NCBI GenBank assembly: GCA_964019135.1
Contig: OZ025248.1
Span: 37,069,670-37,133,669, forward strand
Direction of reading: 5' to 3'
Origin: Arenicola marina
Taxonomy: Eukaryota > Annelida > Polychaeta > Arenicolidae
DNA: 64,000 nucleotides
This document shows, piece after piece, positions 11,040-25,300 of this stretch (positions are counted from its first letter, which is position 1; each line of letters opens with the position of its first letter). The notes beneath the pieces were generated by a model that was not told the origin of the DNA, ran no database searches, and saw nothing but the letters and a program-made list of their open reading frames with translations. Position numbers and translations under genes: made by a program.

Positions 11040-14000
11040 GTGTCGGGGTCCACAATCCTAATATTATAATTTATATCGAGTTTTTAGGTCACAACCATAT
11101 AAGTAACGTCATAAAGATATAGAGCAGTTCTAATAATAGAACACAAAGTCCATATGGATATGGATGTACAATATACCATATATAACTTACCATAGCAGAC
11201 GGATACAAGTGTATAAATGTATCCTAGTATACGAATACAACCCGAGGGCATGGATACAATGTATGGCGAGAGATGGACTCGTAATTCAACGTGAGAGGCC
11301 GGACCGCTTGATAAATTAATCTCCAACTGAAGGTTTTCATTCACAGTCTGATCATATGTCAATAACTATTCGCGGTGACAAGTTTTTGAAAACACTTTTT
11401 GAAAATTCTTTACATGATACTTCTGTATTTGTATAGAGAGGCAGTGCCAGGTGTTAGGTGGGCTATATACGGTGTGAGTAAAGGTTTGCCGAGGGTTATT
11501 TCAGTCTGTGATGCTACTGGTCTGATCAGGGCCTCGTTGAGCAAGAGATCCAGGGGTAAACTGATTGACAGTAGGCACAGCAACAGCGCTTCTCTGTTCG
11601 CTATTAATGTGTGTCCTTGTCCCCCAGGGCCTCCATGTTATGAGCCGCCGGAGAACGATTGTCTGATGTCAGTACAATATGACATGGCGACATCGACAGA
11701 GAGACAACCGCTGGGTGCATCCGCCGAACAATAGTCCCCATACCAATTGAAAACCCATCAGCATTGTGGTGTTAGATAATGACGTGGTCTCCATTATGTC
11801 CGTGGCAAGTGTTTCTCTCCTAGCGGTGTATATTCTGCAAGGCACAGAATAATAAAATGTTAATCACACAATGAATCGCCGCTTATTCTACAGTGATAAA
11901 TATAGTGATGTTCACGGAGACTGTAACCAATTGTGGTACTCATCTCGCGTCAATGGGAGAATGAAGCGAAGACCGGTACCATATGCCCGGGGTAACACCC
12001 TGCTCTTTGTAAAGAAGACGTGCCCTTCGAGTACCAGGATGGCATAATAAAGGAAATAATTAACTCTTAAACTTGTTGAGGTATATGCCATTATGCCTGA
12101 CACATAATGGTAAGTCTTCATCTCAACTTTGTTAGCAGCAGTATTTTGTTTGTGGCAGCTATACTGCGTATCAAATAACGTCTATATAAGCGTATGTATG
12201 TATGTGTATTGACTCTCGCTGTGTTGAACGAAATGTTAAGCACTTATCTTCCCATTAACATATGATATATGTAGGTGGATGTAGTTAGTATATGCCAAAA
12301 TCAGGCAATGTCAGTGAAAATGATGATTACAAACAGAGCCCAAAAGACATGAAAAGAGTCGAGTTTTGCGCAACATTTTGAGACGCAAGCAATGCTTGCT
12401 AGGGACATGTGTCTGACCTTCACTAAAGGACTCCAGAGTGACAGATTACAGACAACGTCTGGGGCTGCATTGCCTGTCATGTTCGCCACACCTATAACAG
12501 ACACATCTGTTTTGGGTCCCGAATGATGTATAGCTACAACCACCCGATCATAAGACAAAGAGGGTTGAAGAGAAGGTGTGAATAAGTGCTTGTACGCTTC
12601 AACTCCCGAGTATCAATCATGTCGGTCCTACGTTATCTATACCAGCCTATCTATGTACTTTTATTGCTTCTCACTGTGTTGAACGCATTATCGAACCCTT
12701 ATCATCCCATTGACAAATGATTTATATAGATGAATATAGTATATGCCCATATCAGTCAATGTCAATAAAAAGGATCATTAACGAGAGAGCCAGAAAAGAC
12801 ATGGAAGGAGTCGAGTTATGCGCAACGTGTTGAGACGCCAGCGATATTGGCCGAGGCACGTGTCTGACCTCCACTCACGGACTCCAGAGTGACAGATTGC
12901 AGGCAATGTCATGCCCAGCTTGGAGATTTTCTGGTTTTTGATTCGTGTCGTGTCTGACTTCATTATTAATTATAGTTTTCATCAAGTTTTGCTAAATTGC
13001 TTACGCATCGGCAGCTGTTGTCAAAAGCCACAGTTCCTCACGTCGGCAGGTCCTCCACTCCTTGAGCTGGCCTAGGCTCTAATGTGCCGAGATGGAACAC
13101 GTTCTGCGTGAATTAGACAAACCTCGACACACATGTGAGCCCTGAAAGCACTGGCATCCTTGACGTTAGCACGGCCACAGCAAAGGCAGGGACATATGGC
13201 AGAGTAAAATACGGAGAAGGGGAAGGCCAGTACATGATGAAGCATCGGCGCCAGAGACAACGGCAGAATATGTCAATAGCAGGGAAGAGTCAGGGCGAAC
13301 CCATCTATGACACACGAAAGAGGGAGCAAAAAAAAATTACAAGATGGCAATTGGGGATAATAACGATGTCGGGAACAGCGAACGGAAAAATAGCTGACAA
13401 AGAAAAGGCATAGAAAAAGCGGCAACATGACGCGACACTGGAGAAAGCGGAACGGAATGATGAAGGCTATTTCGGCGGTGATGTAGGAACAATATGGTCG
13501 GAATATGGTTAAGGTCTCAGGTCATTTCTGCGTAAATGCAAACTGATGCTAATGGCCGGTTAAAACGTAGATACCGGATCAATGTACCTTCAGTGTACAA
13601 AAAATCTATTTACTTTATCTTCAGTTATTCGTGCTCTGGGATTTATGGTTGCATTACAATTAAAATGTTTTATACAATTTATTGTGTTAGTATAATGCCT
13701 GGCATAACATTGTGTTGAGTATTGATAGTTGTCGACGCATATATAAGCATATTGCATTGATCGTCATTCTTAACAGCAATCAAGCTGTGTTTGAAAACGA
13801 GATTACTTTTGAAAATATCTTAGATAAATCAGTACTATGCCGCAAACACTGTTCGGTCTTCCATATGCCATAGAGGGCAGTTGACTTCGAGCCCCCTAAC
13901 ACTGACAAGTGGCGAGACAACTGGATAAGTACATCTCATTGACATTTGTTTTAAAGGCCAAACACTCATGGAACACGACCATAATTACAGGAAATAAAAG

Positions 14001-17000
14001 CGCAGTGATAAGCTTTCATGTGTTTGTGGACTGGTAATACGGACATATAAATCCGGTGCAGAGAGAAACTAGTTCTCGTTGGCGAGGCTCCCACGCCCCG
14101 AATGTAGTTCTATTGTTGGCTGTTGCAGCACATGTCCCAATAAGCAACTCATTAGATATTCACCAGCGAGTGCGAATGGCCACTTGGTATGGGCACGCGA
14201 ACGGCCTCACCCACACCAGCCTCCTCCTCCACACTGTCGAGCCGACAGCTCATATACAACGGTTGCCCCTGCTTAAGCCATAGGACGGCTGGAGTAAGAA
14301 TTTCCTTCGTATCATACTTGTGCGCATGAGCATATGTCATGACCCTAATTACCCCATCATTAATACAAGCAGTTTTACAGTAAAACCTCTCTAAACTCAG
14401 AAGACCGTCTATCAATACAGAACGTGTTTCCGGGTCTCGAATCACTTTAGTTAAAACAAAACACGTATCAGTTTATTACATTAAAACATCAAACATTATT
14501 AGCATAATTTGTACTTATTAACATAATTAAACAAAAGAATCAGTATCAGTAAGGACATAAGCATTAATTAACGTATATATATAACATAAGATAATATAAC
14601 ATATCATTGCTATTACAAAAGCCAATATCATCTTATTCAATATCCTCAACGTCACCATAATTATTACTTTTGTCGGAATTTGCAATGCTGTAATTAGTCC
14701 ATTTAGTTTAACGGATATTATGCACAATGCACAATCTAACTTGCATCATTATTGGCCTTCATATCGTGCAACTCGACAATTTCTTTGTCTTCATTGCGAT
14801 AACAAGGTATGGTTGCCTGCTAACAGCAGTGAGTACTTCTCCGACACAATGTGGGTGTAATAGCCCCAAGGCCCACCACCAAGATGGCCGGCATTACTGG
14901 GCTCGACTGTCCTTGAAGACGTCCACGCCCCGCCCTAAACCCTTCATGTTATGAACCACAGGTGAGCGAGTCTCCCGCAATGTCTGGAGGATATCGGATG
15001 AGCAACAACCTCTTAAGGCTTTCCATGACCAACATTGCTGGCAGACTGTAACAACCATCAGCATTGTCGTTTCACAATATGGTGTGCCCTAAATCTTAGT
15101 CGATTTGTTTTTCTTTTTGTTGCGTTGTATACTGCAACAGCATTGTCTGTCCAGCAATAAGGCTTTAAGCGCCACGCACAGAAGCGGAGTAATGCTCGCA
15201 GGAAAATCCATTCTATTTACCAGAGAGCTGCTCGGTTTATTAACAGCATGAGAACACTGGAAATCTCCCAGTTCAAACGTTCATGGGAGATACCAATCCC
15301 CAACATTAATGTTACTCTCAAGGCATGCTGTCTCAGCACACATAGATTATCGGTCTTACCCCACACACACCGCTTGGCCTCGTATTAACAGTTTAGAGCC
15401 ACGAACACCAACCTAAAATACCCAAGTAGTAGCGAAATGTGAAGGAAAATCATTATCCGTACTGAATGCTGTTAGCAAGCAAGCATCCATTGTTATCGCA
15501 TTGAAGATAATTATCAAACAGAACATCACCATTCTCGATCATATGAATAAACTTTATGACTGGAATACAAATATGCATTATATGACACTGAAGGAAGTAA
15601 TTGCAGCCACGGAATTATTGACGTCAGTGATAACCATGATGGTGTTGAGGATACAGAGAATGATGATCGTGGCATTGGTAATGATAATGCTAATCATGAG
15701 GCAGTTAATCTTTATGACAATGTAAAGCTGATATTTATAATGCTACTGATCCTCATGATATTAATGAGTAACACTGATGATAATGACGTTAATTAAGTTT
15801 CACTGATTCCAATAATGTTAATAAATATCACTATGCCTAATGGATAATGAATGGCTTAATTATGCTGATCAATGACTTGGATCTTCATGATGTAATCTCG
15901 TTTTGAAAATATAATACACTGCAGCGGAAACATTTTGAGACATCAACGACGTTCAGTACTGGTAACTGTGGTGACGATTGCTTATGATGAAAATAAAGAT
16001 TTAAATGAGTGTGGCTCAAATACAATAGTTATGATGGTAAATGTTACTGATGGAACAAATCCCTGATAATTATAATACCCATGACACTAGTGATACTAAC
16101 ATTATCAGCGTTAGTAAGTAAGAAAGTAATTTATTATAGTCACTTATTAGAAAGACAACTGATAACATGTACGACAGGGTAAACACTCACAATAAATCCT
16201 CACCCAGCCCCACTAGGCTTCAAAGTGACTGACGTCCATGGTCCTAGTACTGCCGCATATCTCGGCGTGAAGAGGAAAGAAAAAAAATAAAGAAAAAAAA
16301 TAAACAGCGTTACTGCGTAATTTGGTAACGGTAACATGATGTTGGTAATAATAAGGATAATTATAGTGATTGGTAATAATGAAAATCCTAATGGTAGTCG
16401 TCATTCGGAGCAGACCTGGAATCATCTCTCGTCATGCAGCACACGATTGGTTCTCACGTCTGGGTTTCTGTGGCTAAAACCGATGACACTGTTGTGCATG
16501 GGCTCTCCGCCCGACAGTGCTGAAAGGCTGGTGTGGCGGATGCTATTCGCGTGCCCACGCCTATAGGGACATTTGCACGCGCCGGTGAATATATAAAGTG
16601 ATTTGTTAAAGGGAAATAACCTTTGTAATGCCATCACGAAGCAAGGTGCCAATGATGGTAATAATAATAATACTAGTAATAAGTATGATGAGTGCTTGTG
16701 TCCAGAATATCGTGAAGCATCAACTCTCACCATGGTGCAAAACAAACACAGTTCCTTGCCCCAGCTTTTCTATGGTTTCAATTATATTTTTTAATGAGCC
16801 GTCGGCCGGAGAGTGTTAAGAGGCGGGTGTGGATAAGGCCATTAGCGTGCCCACACCCAGTGGCCATTCGCATGCGCGGGCGAGTTTCTAAACGAGTCGT
16901 TTGTGGGGACATTTGCTGTAAACAGCAACAATGTCCATACATTTCAGGGGGTGCGTGGGAGCCTCACTAACGACAACTAATTCACTTCTTTTTTTCCCTC

Positions 17001-19325
17001 CTAGTGTCCGCAACAACATTACGCATTTCCTATAATTGTGTCACGTTATCACGCCAATCCGTGGGCTTGTTTCATGTGTCTTTGGCCGTTACAGCTAATG
17101 CTACAGCTAATGCACCGATCAACCTCGGCCTTTTTGGGCCTTTGGTTTATATTGGTTGCCTTGCTTTGAGCCATCTGACCTTAGTTTGACGCAATATGTA
17201 AAGATGATCCAGTCTTTTAGTCTTGTTTTCTATGGAAGCATCCGTGACACTTTAAACATGTGTCGGGCACAAGCTGAAATATAACACCTGCCAAAGTACT
17301 TGCTAAGGACATCCATCAACGATAAACCGCTAAAGAAAAGCGTCTTGGCCAACCAAGACCCGTCTATGAAGAGTTAATTGGCTATCAGTGAGAGACAAAT
17401 TGGATACGCCAAGTGCATCTCTTCACCTACGCAGTCCATAAAGGAGCCACATCCCCTGGCATGTCGCTGTTTCAGCCCCTCCCCTCCACTCCCCTCAACC
17501 CTTCCCCACCCTCGCCTGACGCTGACTCAGCCCTCCCCTCCACCCCCCCCTCCATCGTTTAACTGTAATCCAGGATCAGGTTTTCGTCCATGCCGGCCGT
17601 CCAGGTCTTCACTGACGTACATCGACTATGAATAATGAAACCTCATATGTGATATACATAAGGTTCGGCTGAATTAAGACCGCTTAATGGGGTTGAAACT
17701 TAAAAGATTACCTCAAGTTTTGGGACCTTTCTTGAGTCCTATCAAGTACACGCTCCAGGCCACCCGATCCAGTATGATGGTGCATCCAAAATAGTGCAAT
17801 GACCGCCATTTTCGAGCATCCAGGCCACGTGTGGCTCCTTGTAGTGTCGACTAAGGCCTGAAGAGGCCGATAGATATGGGTATGAAGAAATGCTCTGATC
17901 ACCCTTAGAGTATATGTTTCCATTAAATGTCGCAAAAAAGGAAAAAAGTTTGGTCTTTAGTAAGATGTGTTGAATTTATGAAACCTCGGTATGAAGGAGT
18001 TGCGGACAGTGTAAACAAGTCTGGAAGGCCCCAGTTGCGCAGTGTAACCTTAATATGGGGCTATATATAACACAAGCTGTAGGGCACTATTTTTACGGCA
18101 AGGTGACATGGCATGCATGTGACCGCAAATATGCATGTTCATATAACGGTGCGTGCTGATGTACATGTATAGGCGGGCAGAGTGACGTCATAAGTACCTT
18201 CAATCAATATAATTAGATTGTGTGAAGTCAAATATACGGTGCGGACCAAGACACGTCTATCAAACTATCCAGATCACTTTACATCTGCCACCCATTTGAC
18301 CCCTTTTTGAACCCCTTTCCGAATACCAATCCCGCCGTTCATGTTCCTACAGGCTTTGACCGCCCGGTGCTAGCAAGTGGTATATCCAACGCTTTAACTG
18401 TAGGCATCGAATACCAACAAGCGGAATGCAATCATGCATTTATTTTGAGTGTTCAATTTTGAATAACCCCTCATAATGCAACTGCAAATGTCGTCACATC
18501 GGGGCCACGTCTTACCCCCACCCCCTTGGATCACCCATCCAGGGCCCCAGTGTTTAGCATGACGGACAATGAGACGAATAATCCACGTAACAGTTTGTGT
18601 AAGTAACATCAAGGAATACACTATACATAATAATGTATATTATAAAAATACCATTGCGTTGAAGGGATTTGAGCTAATCTACAAATAACAAAACAGACAC
18701 ATAGGCGGCAAATATCACGTTTGTGAAAGCCCAGCACCTCCAGTCGACCCCCTCATCAGGGGTACGACCCCCTGATTCCCAGTCGATTCCGCTCCGGCTG
18801 TACGACCCCCGCATCCCCAGTCCACCCTCCCTCCCGGGGTATTGACAACGGTGACGGGTGGCGGCCAGATGTAGTTTTTGTAGTGGACCGGGTAAGGTTG
18901 GGATAGGTCCTTTCAGCCAAACCGCACCCGTATTTGATGTAACACAAGGGACCTCCGCCTCATGGTGATTTATAACATGGCTGTCATCACCAGTCACAAC
19001 GAGGGTGCCATAATCCAATTTCACTTTGGCTGAGTATATAATATAAATGCCACCACCTGTGGGAAGCGTACCATGTCGATTTATCACACACTTGTCATAC
19101 AATGGTGGCCCTCAATATCCCGCAGTGCCAATAGGAGAGGGAAGGGCACGACTTAGGAATTGGTGAGCATTACAGTCGGGAAAAACCTCACCACCTACAG
19201 GTATTGAGTAGCTGCAACGTTTCCTGTAACGAAGAACACCTCCCGGACCAAAGTCAAGGTGTGTCATTTGCATACCGATGGACCAGTAGCCAAATGAATC
19301 GAGGGTCCATGTTGCAATACTGACG
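11040..19325 (+). repeat. Copy 2 of the tandem unit (~8,286 bp)
   Basis: This copy matches copy 3 almost base for base over its whole length. For example, 11,399-11,734 and 19,684-20,019 differ only at scattered bases, and the landmark-to-landmark distance is 8,286 bp. Relative to copy 1 it lacks the G-rich minisatellite, the LINE and the 7.999-8.718 kb segment. No gene, RNA or intact mobile element was recognised inside it. It carries the inverted-end segment (14.15-16.6 kb), block R2 and one R1 copy in the same order as copy 1. Confidence 0.95.
12300..12915. repeat. Intra-unit duplicated block
   Basis: The sequence around AAGACATG, GAGTCGAG, GCGCAAC, TTGAGACGC and GGACTCCAGAGTGACAGATT occurs twice, at 12,300-12,560 and 12,750-12,915. 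The same pair occurs at 20,586-20,885 and 21,040-21,150, and at 28,814-29,071 and 29,270-29,530. Copy 1 has it only once (1,648-1,860). The duplication therefore arose in the lineage of copies 2 to 4, or one half was lost in copy 1. Confidence 0.8.
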
Positions 19326-22300
19326 GTGTCGGGTCCACAATCCTAATATTATAATTTATATCGAGTTTTTAGGTCACAACCATATAAGTAACGTCATAAA
19401 GATATAGAGCAGTTCTAATAATAGAACACAAAGTCCATATGGATATGGATGTACAATATACCATATATAACTTACCATAGCCGACGGATACAAGTGTATA
19501 AATGTATCCTAGTATAGGAATACAACCCGAGGGCATGGATACAAGGTATAGCGAGAGATGGACTCGTAATTCAACGTGAGAGGCCGGACCGCTTGATAAA
19601 TTAATCTCCAACTGAAGGTTTTCATTCACAGTCTGACCATATGTCAATAACTATTCGCGGTGACAAGTTTTTGAAAACACTTTTTGAAAATTCTTTACAT
19701 GATACTTCTGTATTTGTATAGAGAGGCAGTGCCAGGTGTTAGGTGGGCTATATACGGTGTGAGTAAAGGTTTGCCGAGGGTTATTTCAGTCTGTGATGCT
19801 ACTGGTCTGATCAGGGCCTCGTTGAGCAAGAGATCCAGGGGTAAACTGATTGACAGTAGGCACAGCAACAGCGCTTCTCTGCTCGCTATTAATGTGTGTC
19901 CTTGTCCCCCAGGGCCTCCATGTTATGAGCCGCCGGAGAACGATTGTCTGATGTCAGTACAATATGACATGGCGACATCGACAGAGAGACAACCGCTGGG
20001 TGCATCCGCCGAACAATAGTCCCCATACCAATTGAAAACCCATCAGCATTGTGGTGTTAGATAATGACGTGGTCTCCATTATGTCCGTGGCAAGTGTTTC
20101 TCTCCTAGCGGTCTATATTCTGCAAGGCACAGAATAATAAAATGTTCATCACACAATGAATCGCCGCTTATTCTACAGTGATAAATATAGTGATGTTCAC
20201 GGAGACTGTAACCAATTGTGGTACTCATCTCGCGTCAATGGGAGAATGAAGCGAAGACCGGTACCATATGCCCGGGGTAACACCCTGCTCTTTGTAAAGA
20301 AGACGTGCCCTTCGAGTACCAGGATGGCATAATAAAGGAAATAATTAACTCTTAAACTTGTTGAGGTATATGCCATTATGCCTGACACATAATGGTAAGT
20401 CTTCATCTCAACTTTGTTAGCAGCAGTATTTTGTTTGTGGCAGCTATACTGCGTATCAAATAACGTCTATATAAGCGTATGTATGTATGTGTATTGACTC
20501 TCGCTGTGTTGAACGAAATGTTAAGCACTTATCTTCCCATTAACAAATGATATATGTAGGTGGATGTAGTTAGTATATGCCAATATCAGGCAATGTCAGT
20601 GAAAGTGATGATTACAAACAGAGCCCAAAAGACATGAAAAGAGTCGAGTTTGGCGCAACATTTTGAGACGCAGGCAATGCTTGCTAGGGACATGTGTCTG
20701 ACCTTCACTAAAGGACTCCAGAGTGACAGATTACAGACAACGCCTGGGGCTGCATTGCCTGTCATGTTCGCCACACCTATAACAGACACATCTATTTTGG
20801 GTTCCGAATGATGTATAGCTACAACCACCCGATCATAAGACAAAGAGGGTTGAAGAGAAGGTATGAATAAGTGCTTGTACGTCACGCTTCAACTCCCGAG
20901 TATCAATCATGTCGGTCCTACGTTATCTATACCAGCCTATGTATGTACTTTATTGCTTCTCACTGTGTTGAACGCATTATCAAACCCTTATCATCCCATT
21001 GACAAATGATTTATATAGATGAATATAGTATATGTATATAAGGAGTCGAGTTATGCGCAACGTGTTGAGACGCCAGCGATATTGGCCGAGGCACGTGTCT
21101 GACCTCCACTCACGGACTCCAGAGTGACAGATTGCAGGCAATGTCATGCCCAGCTTGGAGATTTTCTGGTTTTAGATTCGTGTCGTGTCTGACTTCATTA
21201 TTAATTATAGTTTTCATCAAGTTTTGCTAAATTGCTTACGCATCGGCAGCAGAGGAGGATTCTGTGGGGGAAGGGGTGGGGGGGGGGGGCAAAGGCAACA
21301 GATTGGTCGGTGCAGAAAGAAGTATTATATTGCGAAACCCTCGATGAGAATGGTCGTCCTGTTGTCAAAAACCCCAGTTCCTCACGTCGGCAGGTCCTCC
21401 ACTCCTTGAGCTGGCCGAATAGGCTCTAATGTGCCGAGATGGAACACGTTCTGCGTGAATTAGACAAACCTCGACACACATGTGAGCCCTGAAAGCACTG
21501 GCATCTTTGACGTTAGCACGGCCACAGCAACGGCAGGGACATATGGCAGAGTAAAATACTGAGAAGGGGAAGGCCAGTACATGATGATACATCGGCGCCA
21601 GAGACAACGGCAGAATATGTCAATAGCAGGGAAGAGTCAGGGCGAACCCATCTATGACACACGAAAGAGGGGGCAAAAAAAATAATTACAAGATGGCAAT
21701 TGGGGATAATAACGATGTCGGGAACAGCGAACGGAAAAATAGCTGACAAAGAAAAGGCATAGAAAAAGCGGCAACATGACGCGACACTGGAGAATGCGGA
21801 ACGGAATGATGAAGGCTATTTCGGCGGTGATATAGGAACAATATGGTCGGAATATGGTTCAGGTCTCAGGTCATTTCTGTGTAAATGCAAACTGGGGCGC
21901 TAATGGCCGGTTAAAACGTAGATACCGGATCAATGTACCTTCAGTGTACAAAAAATCTATTTACTTTATCTTCAGTTATTCGTGCTCTGGGATTTATGGT
22001 TGCATTACAATTAAAATGTTTTATACAATTTATTGTGTTAGTATAATGCCTGGCATAACATTGTGTTGAGTATCGATAGTTGTCGACGCATATATCAGCA
22101 TATTGCATTGATCGTCATTCTTAACAGCAATCAAGCTGTGTTTGAAAACGAGATTACTTTTGAAAATATCTTAGATAAATCAGTACTATGCCGCAAACAC
22201 TGTTCGGTCTTCCATATGCCATAGAGGGCAGTTGACTTCGAGCCCCCAAACACTGACAAGTGGCGAGACAACTGGATAAGTACATCTCATTGACATTTGT

Positions 22301-25300
22301 TTTAAAGGCCAAACACTCATGGAACACGACCATAATTACAGGAAATAAAAGCGCAGTGATAAGCTTTCATGTGTTTGTGGACTGGTAATACGGACATATA
22401 AATCCGGTGCAGAGAGAAACTAGTTCTCGTTGGCGAGGCTCCCACGCCCCGAATGTAGTTCTATTGTTGGCTGTTGCAGCACATGTCCCAATAAGCAACT
22501 CATTAGATATTCACCAGCGACTGCGAATGGCCACTTGGTATGGGCACGCGAACGGCCTCACCCACACCAGCCTCCTCCTCCACACTGTCGAGCCGACAGC
22601 TCATATACAACGGTTGCCCCTGCTTAAGCCATAGGACGGCTGGAGTAAGAATTCCCTTCGTATCATACTTGTGCGCATGAGCATATGTCATAACCCTAAT
22701 TACCCCATCATTAATACAAGCAGTTTTACAGTAAAACCTCTCTAAACTCAGAAGACCGTCTATCAATACAGAACGTGTTTCCGGGTCTCGAATCACTTTA
22801 GTTAAAACAAAACACGTATCAGTTTATTACATTAAAACATCAAACATTATTAGCATAATTTGTACTTATTAACATAATTAAACAAAAGAATCAGTATCAG
22901 TAAGGACATAAGCATTAATTAACGTATATATATAACATAAGATAATATAACATATCATTGCTATTACAAAAGCCAATATCATCTTATTCAATATCCTCAA
23001 CGTCACCATAATTATTACTTTTGTCGGAATTTGCAATGCTGTAATTAGTCCATTTAGTTTAACGGATATTATGCACAATGCACAATCTAACTTGCATCAT
23101 TATTGGCCTTCATATCGTGCAACTCGACAATGTTCTTTGTCTTCATTGCGATAACAAGGTATGGTTGCCTGCTAACAGCAGTGAGTACTTCTCCGACACA
23201 ATGTAGGTGTAATAGCCCCAAGGCCCACCACCAAGATGGCCGGCATTACTGGGCTCGACTGTCCTTGAAGACGTCCACGCCCCGCCCTAAATCCTTCATG
23301 TTATGAACCACAGGTGAGCGAGTCTCCCGCAATGTCTGGAGGACATCGGATGAGCAACAACCTCTTAAGGCTTTCCATGACCAACATTGCTGGCAGACTG
23401 TAACAACCATCAGCTTTGTCGTTTCACAATATGGTGTGCCCTAAATCTTGGTCGATTTGTCTTTCTTTTTGTTGCGTTGTATACTGCAACTACATTGTCT
23501 GTCCAGCAATAAGGCTTTAAGCGCCACGCACAGAAACGGAGTAATGCTCGCAGGAAAATCCATTCTATTTACCAGAGAGCTGCTCGGTTTATTAACAGCA
23601 TGAGAACACTGGAAATCTCCCAGTTCAAACGTTCATGGGAGATACCAATCCCCAACATTAATGTTACTCTCAAGGCATGCTGTCTCAGCACACATAGATT
23701 ATCGGTCTTACCCCACACACACCGCTTGGCCTCGTATTAACAGTTTAGAGCCACGAACACCAACCTAAAATACCCAAGTAGTAGCGAAATGTGAAGGAAA
23801 ATCATTATCCGTACTGAATGCTGTTAGCAAGCAAGCATCCATTGTTATCGCATTGAAGATAATTATCAAACAGAACATCACCATTCTCGATCATATGAAT
23901 GAACTTTATGACTGGAATACAAATATGCATTATATGACACTGAAGGAAGTAATTGCAGCAACGGAATTATTGACGTCAGTGATAACCATGATGGTGTTGA
24001 GGATACAGAGAATGATGATCGTGGCATTGGTAATGATAATGCTAATCATGAGGCAGTTAATCTTTATGACAATGTAAAGCTGATATTTATAATGCTACTG
24101 ATCCTCATGATATTAATGAGTAACACTGATGATAATGACGTTAATTAAGTTTCACTGATTCCAATAATGTTAATAAATATCACTATGCCTAATGGATAAT
24201 GAATGGCTTAATTATGCTGATCAATGACTTGGATCTTCATGATGTAATCTCGTTTTGAAAATATAATACACTGCAGCGGAAACATTTTGAGACATCAACG
24301 ACGTTCAGTACTGGTAACTGTGGTGACGATTGCTTATGATGAAAATAAAGATTTAAATGAGTGTGGCTCAAATACAATAGTTATGATGGTAAATGTTACT
24401 GATGGAACAAATCCCTGATAATTATAATACCCATGACACTAGTGATACTAACATTATCAGCGTTAGTAAGTAAGAAATTAATTTATTATAGTCACTTATT
24501 AGAAAGACAACTGATAACATGTACGACAGGGTAAACACTCACAATAAATCCTCACCCAGCCCCACTGGGCTTCAAAGTGACTGACGTCCATGGTCCTAGT
24601 ACTGCCGCATATCTCGGCGTGAAGAGGAAAGAAATAAAATAAAGAAAAAAAATAAACAGCGTTACTGCGTAATTTGGTAACGGTTACATGATGTTGGTAA
24701 TAATAAGGATAATTATAGTGATTGGTAATAATGAAAATCCTAATGGTAGTCGTCATTCGGGGCAGACCTGGAATCATCTCTCGTCATGCAGCACACGATT
24801 GGTTCTCACGTCTGGGTTTCTGTGGCTAAAACCGATGGCACTGTTGTGCATGGGCTCTCCGCCCGACAGTGCTGAAAGGCTGGTGTGGCGGATGCTATTC
24901 GCGTGCCCACGCCTATAGGGACATTTGCACGCGCCGGTGAATATATAAAGTGATTTGTTAAAGGGAAATAACCTTTGTAATGCCATCACGAAGCAAGGTG
25001 CCAATGATGGTAATAATAATAATACTAGTAATAAGTATGATGAGTGCTTGTGTCCAGAATATCGTGAAGCATCAACTCTCACCATGGTGCAAAACAAACA
25101 CAGTTCCTTGCCCCAGCTTTTCTATGGTTTCAATTATATTTTTTAATGAGCCGTCGGCCGGAGAGTGTTAAGAGGCGGGTGTGGATAAGGCCATTAGCGT
25201 GCCCACACCCAGTGGCCATTCGCATGCGCGGGCGAGTTTCTAAACGAGTCGTTTGTGGGGACATTTGCTGTAAACAGCAACAATGTCCATACATTTCAGG

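Noticed and set aside
10828..11053. Minus-strand frame of about 75 codons repeated at 27,468-27,695
   Set aside because: Copy 3 loses the same frame by a one-base change near 19,330, which suggests no coding constraint.
11399..11734. 111-codon frame repeated at 19,684-20,019
   Set aside because: Conserved only because the tandem copies are nearly identical; the older copy 1 (629-904) is frameshifted and copy 4 is disrupted. No domain was recognised.
18674..19102. 142-codon frame repeated at 27,030-27,458
   Set aside because: The same reasoning applies: at 10,469-10,816 the frame shifts and ends early. No recognisable protein family.
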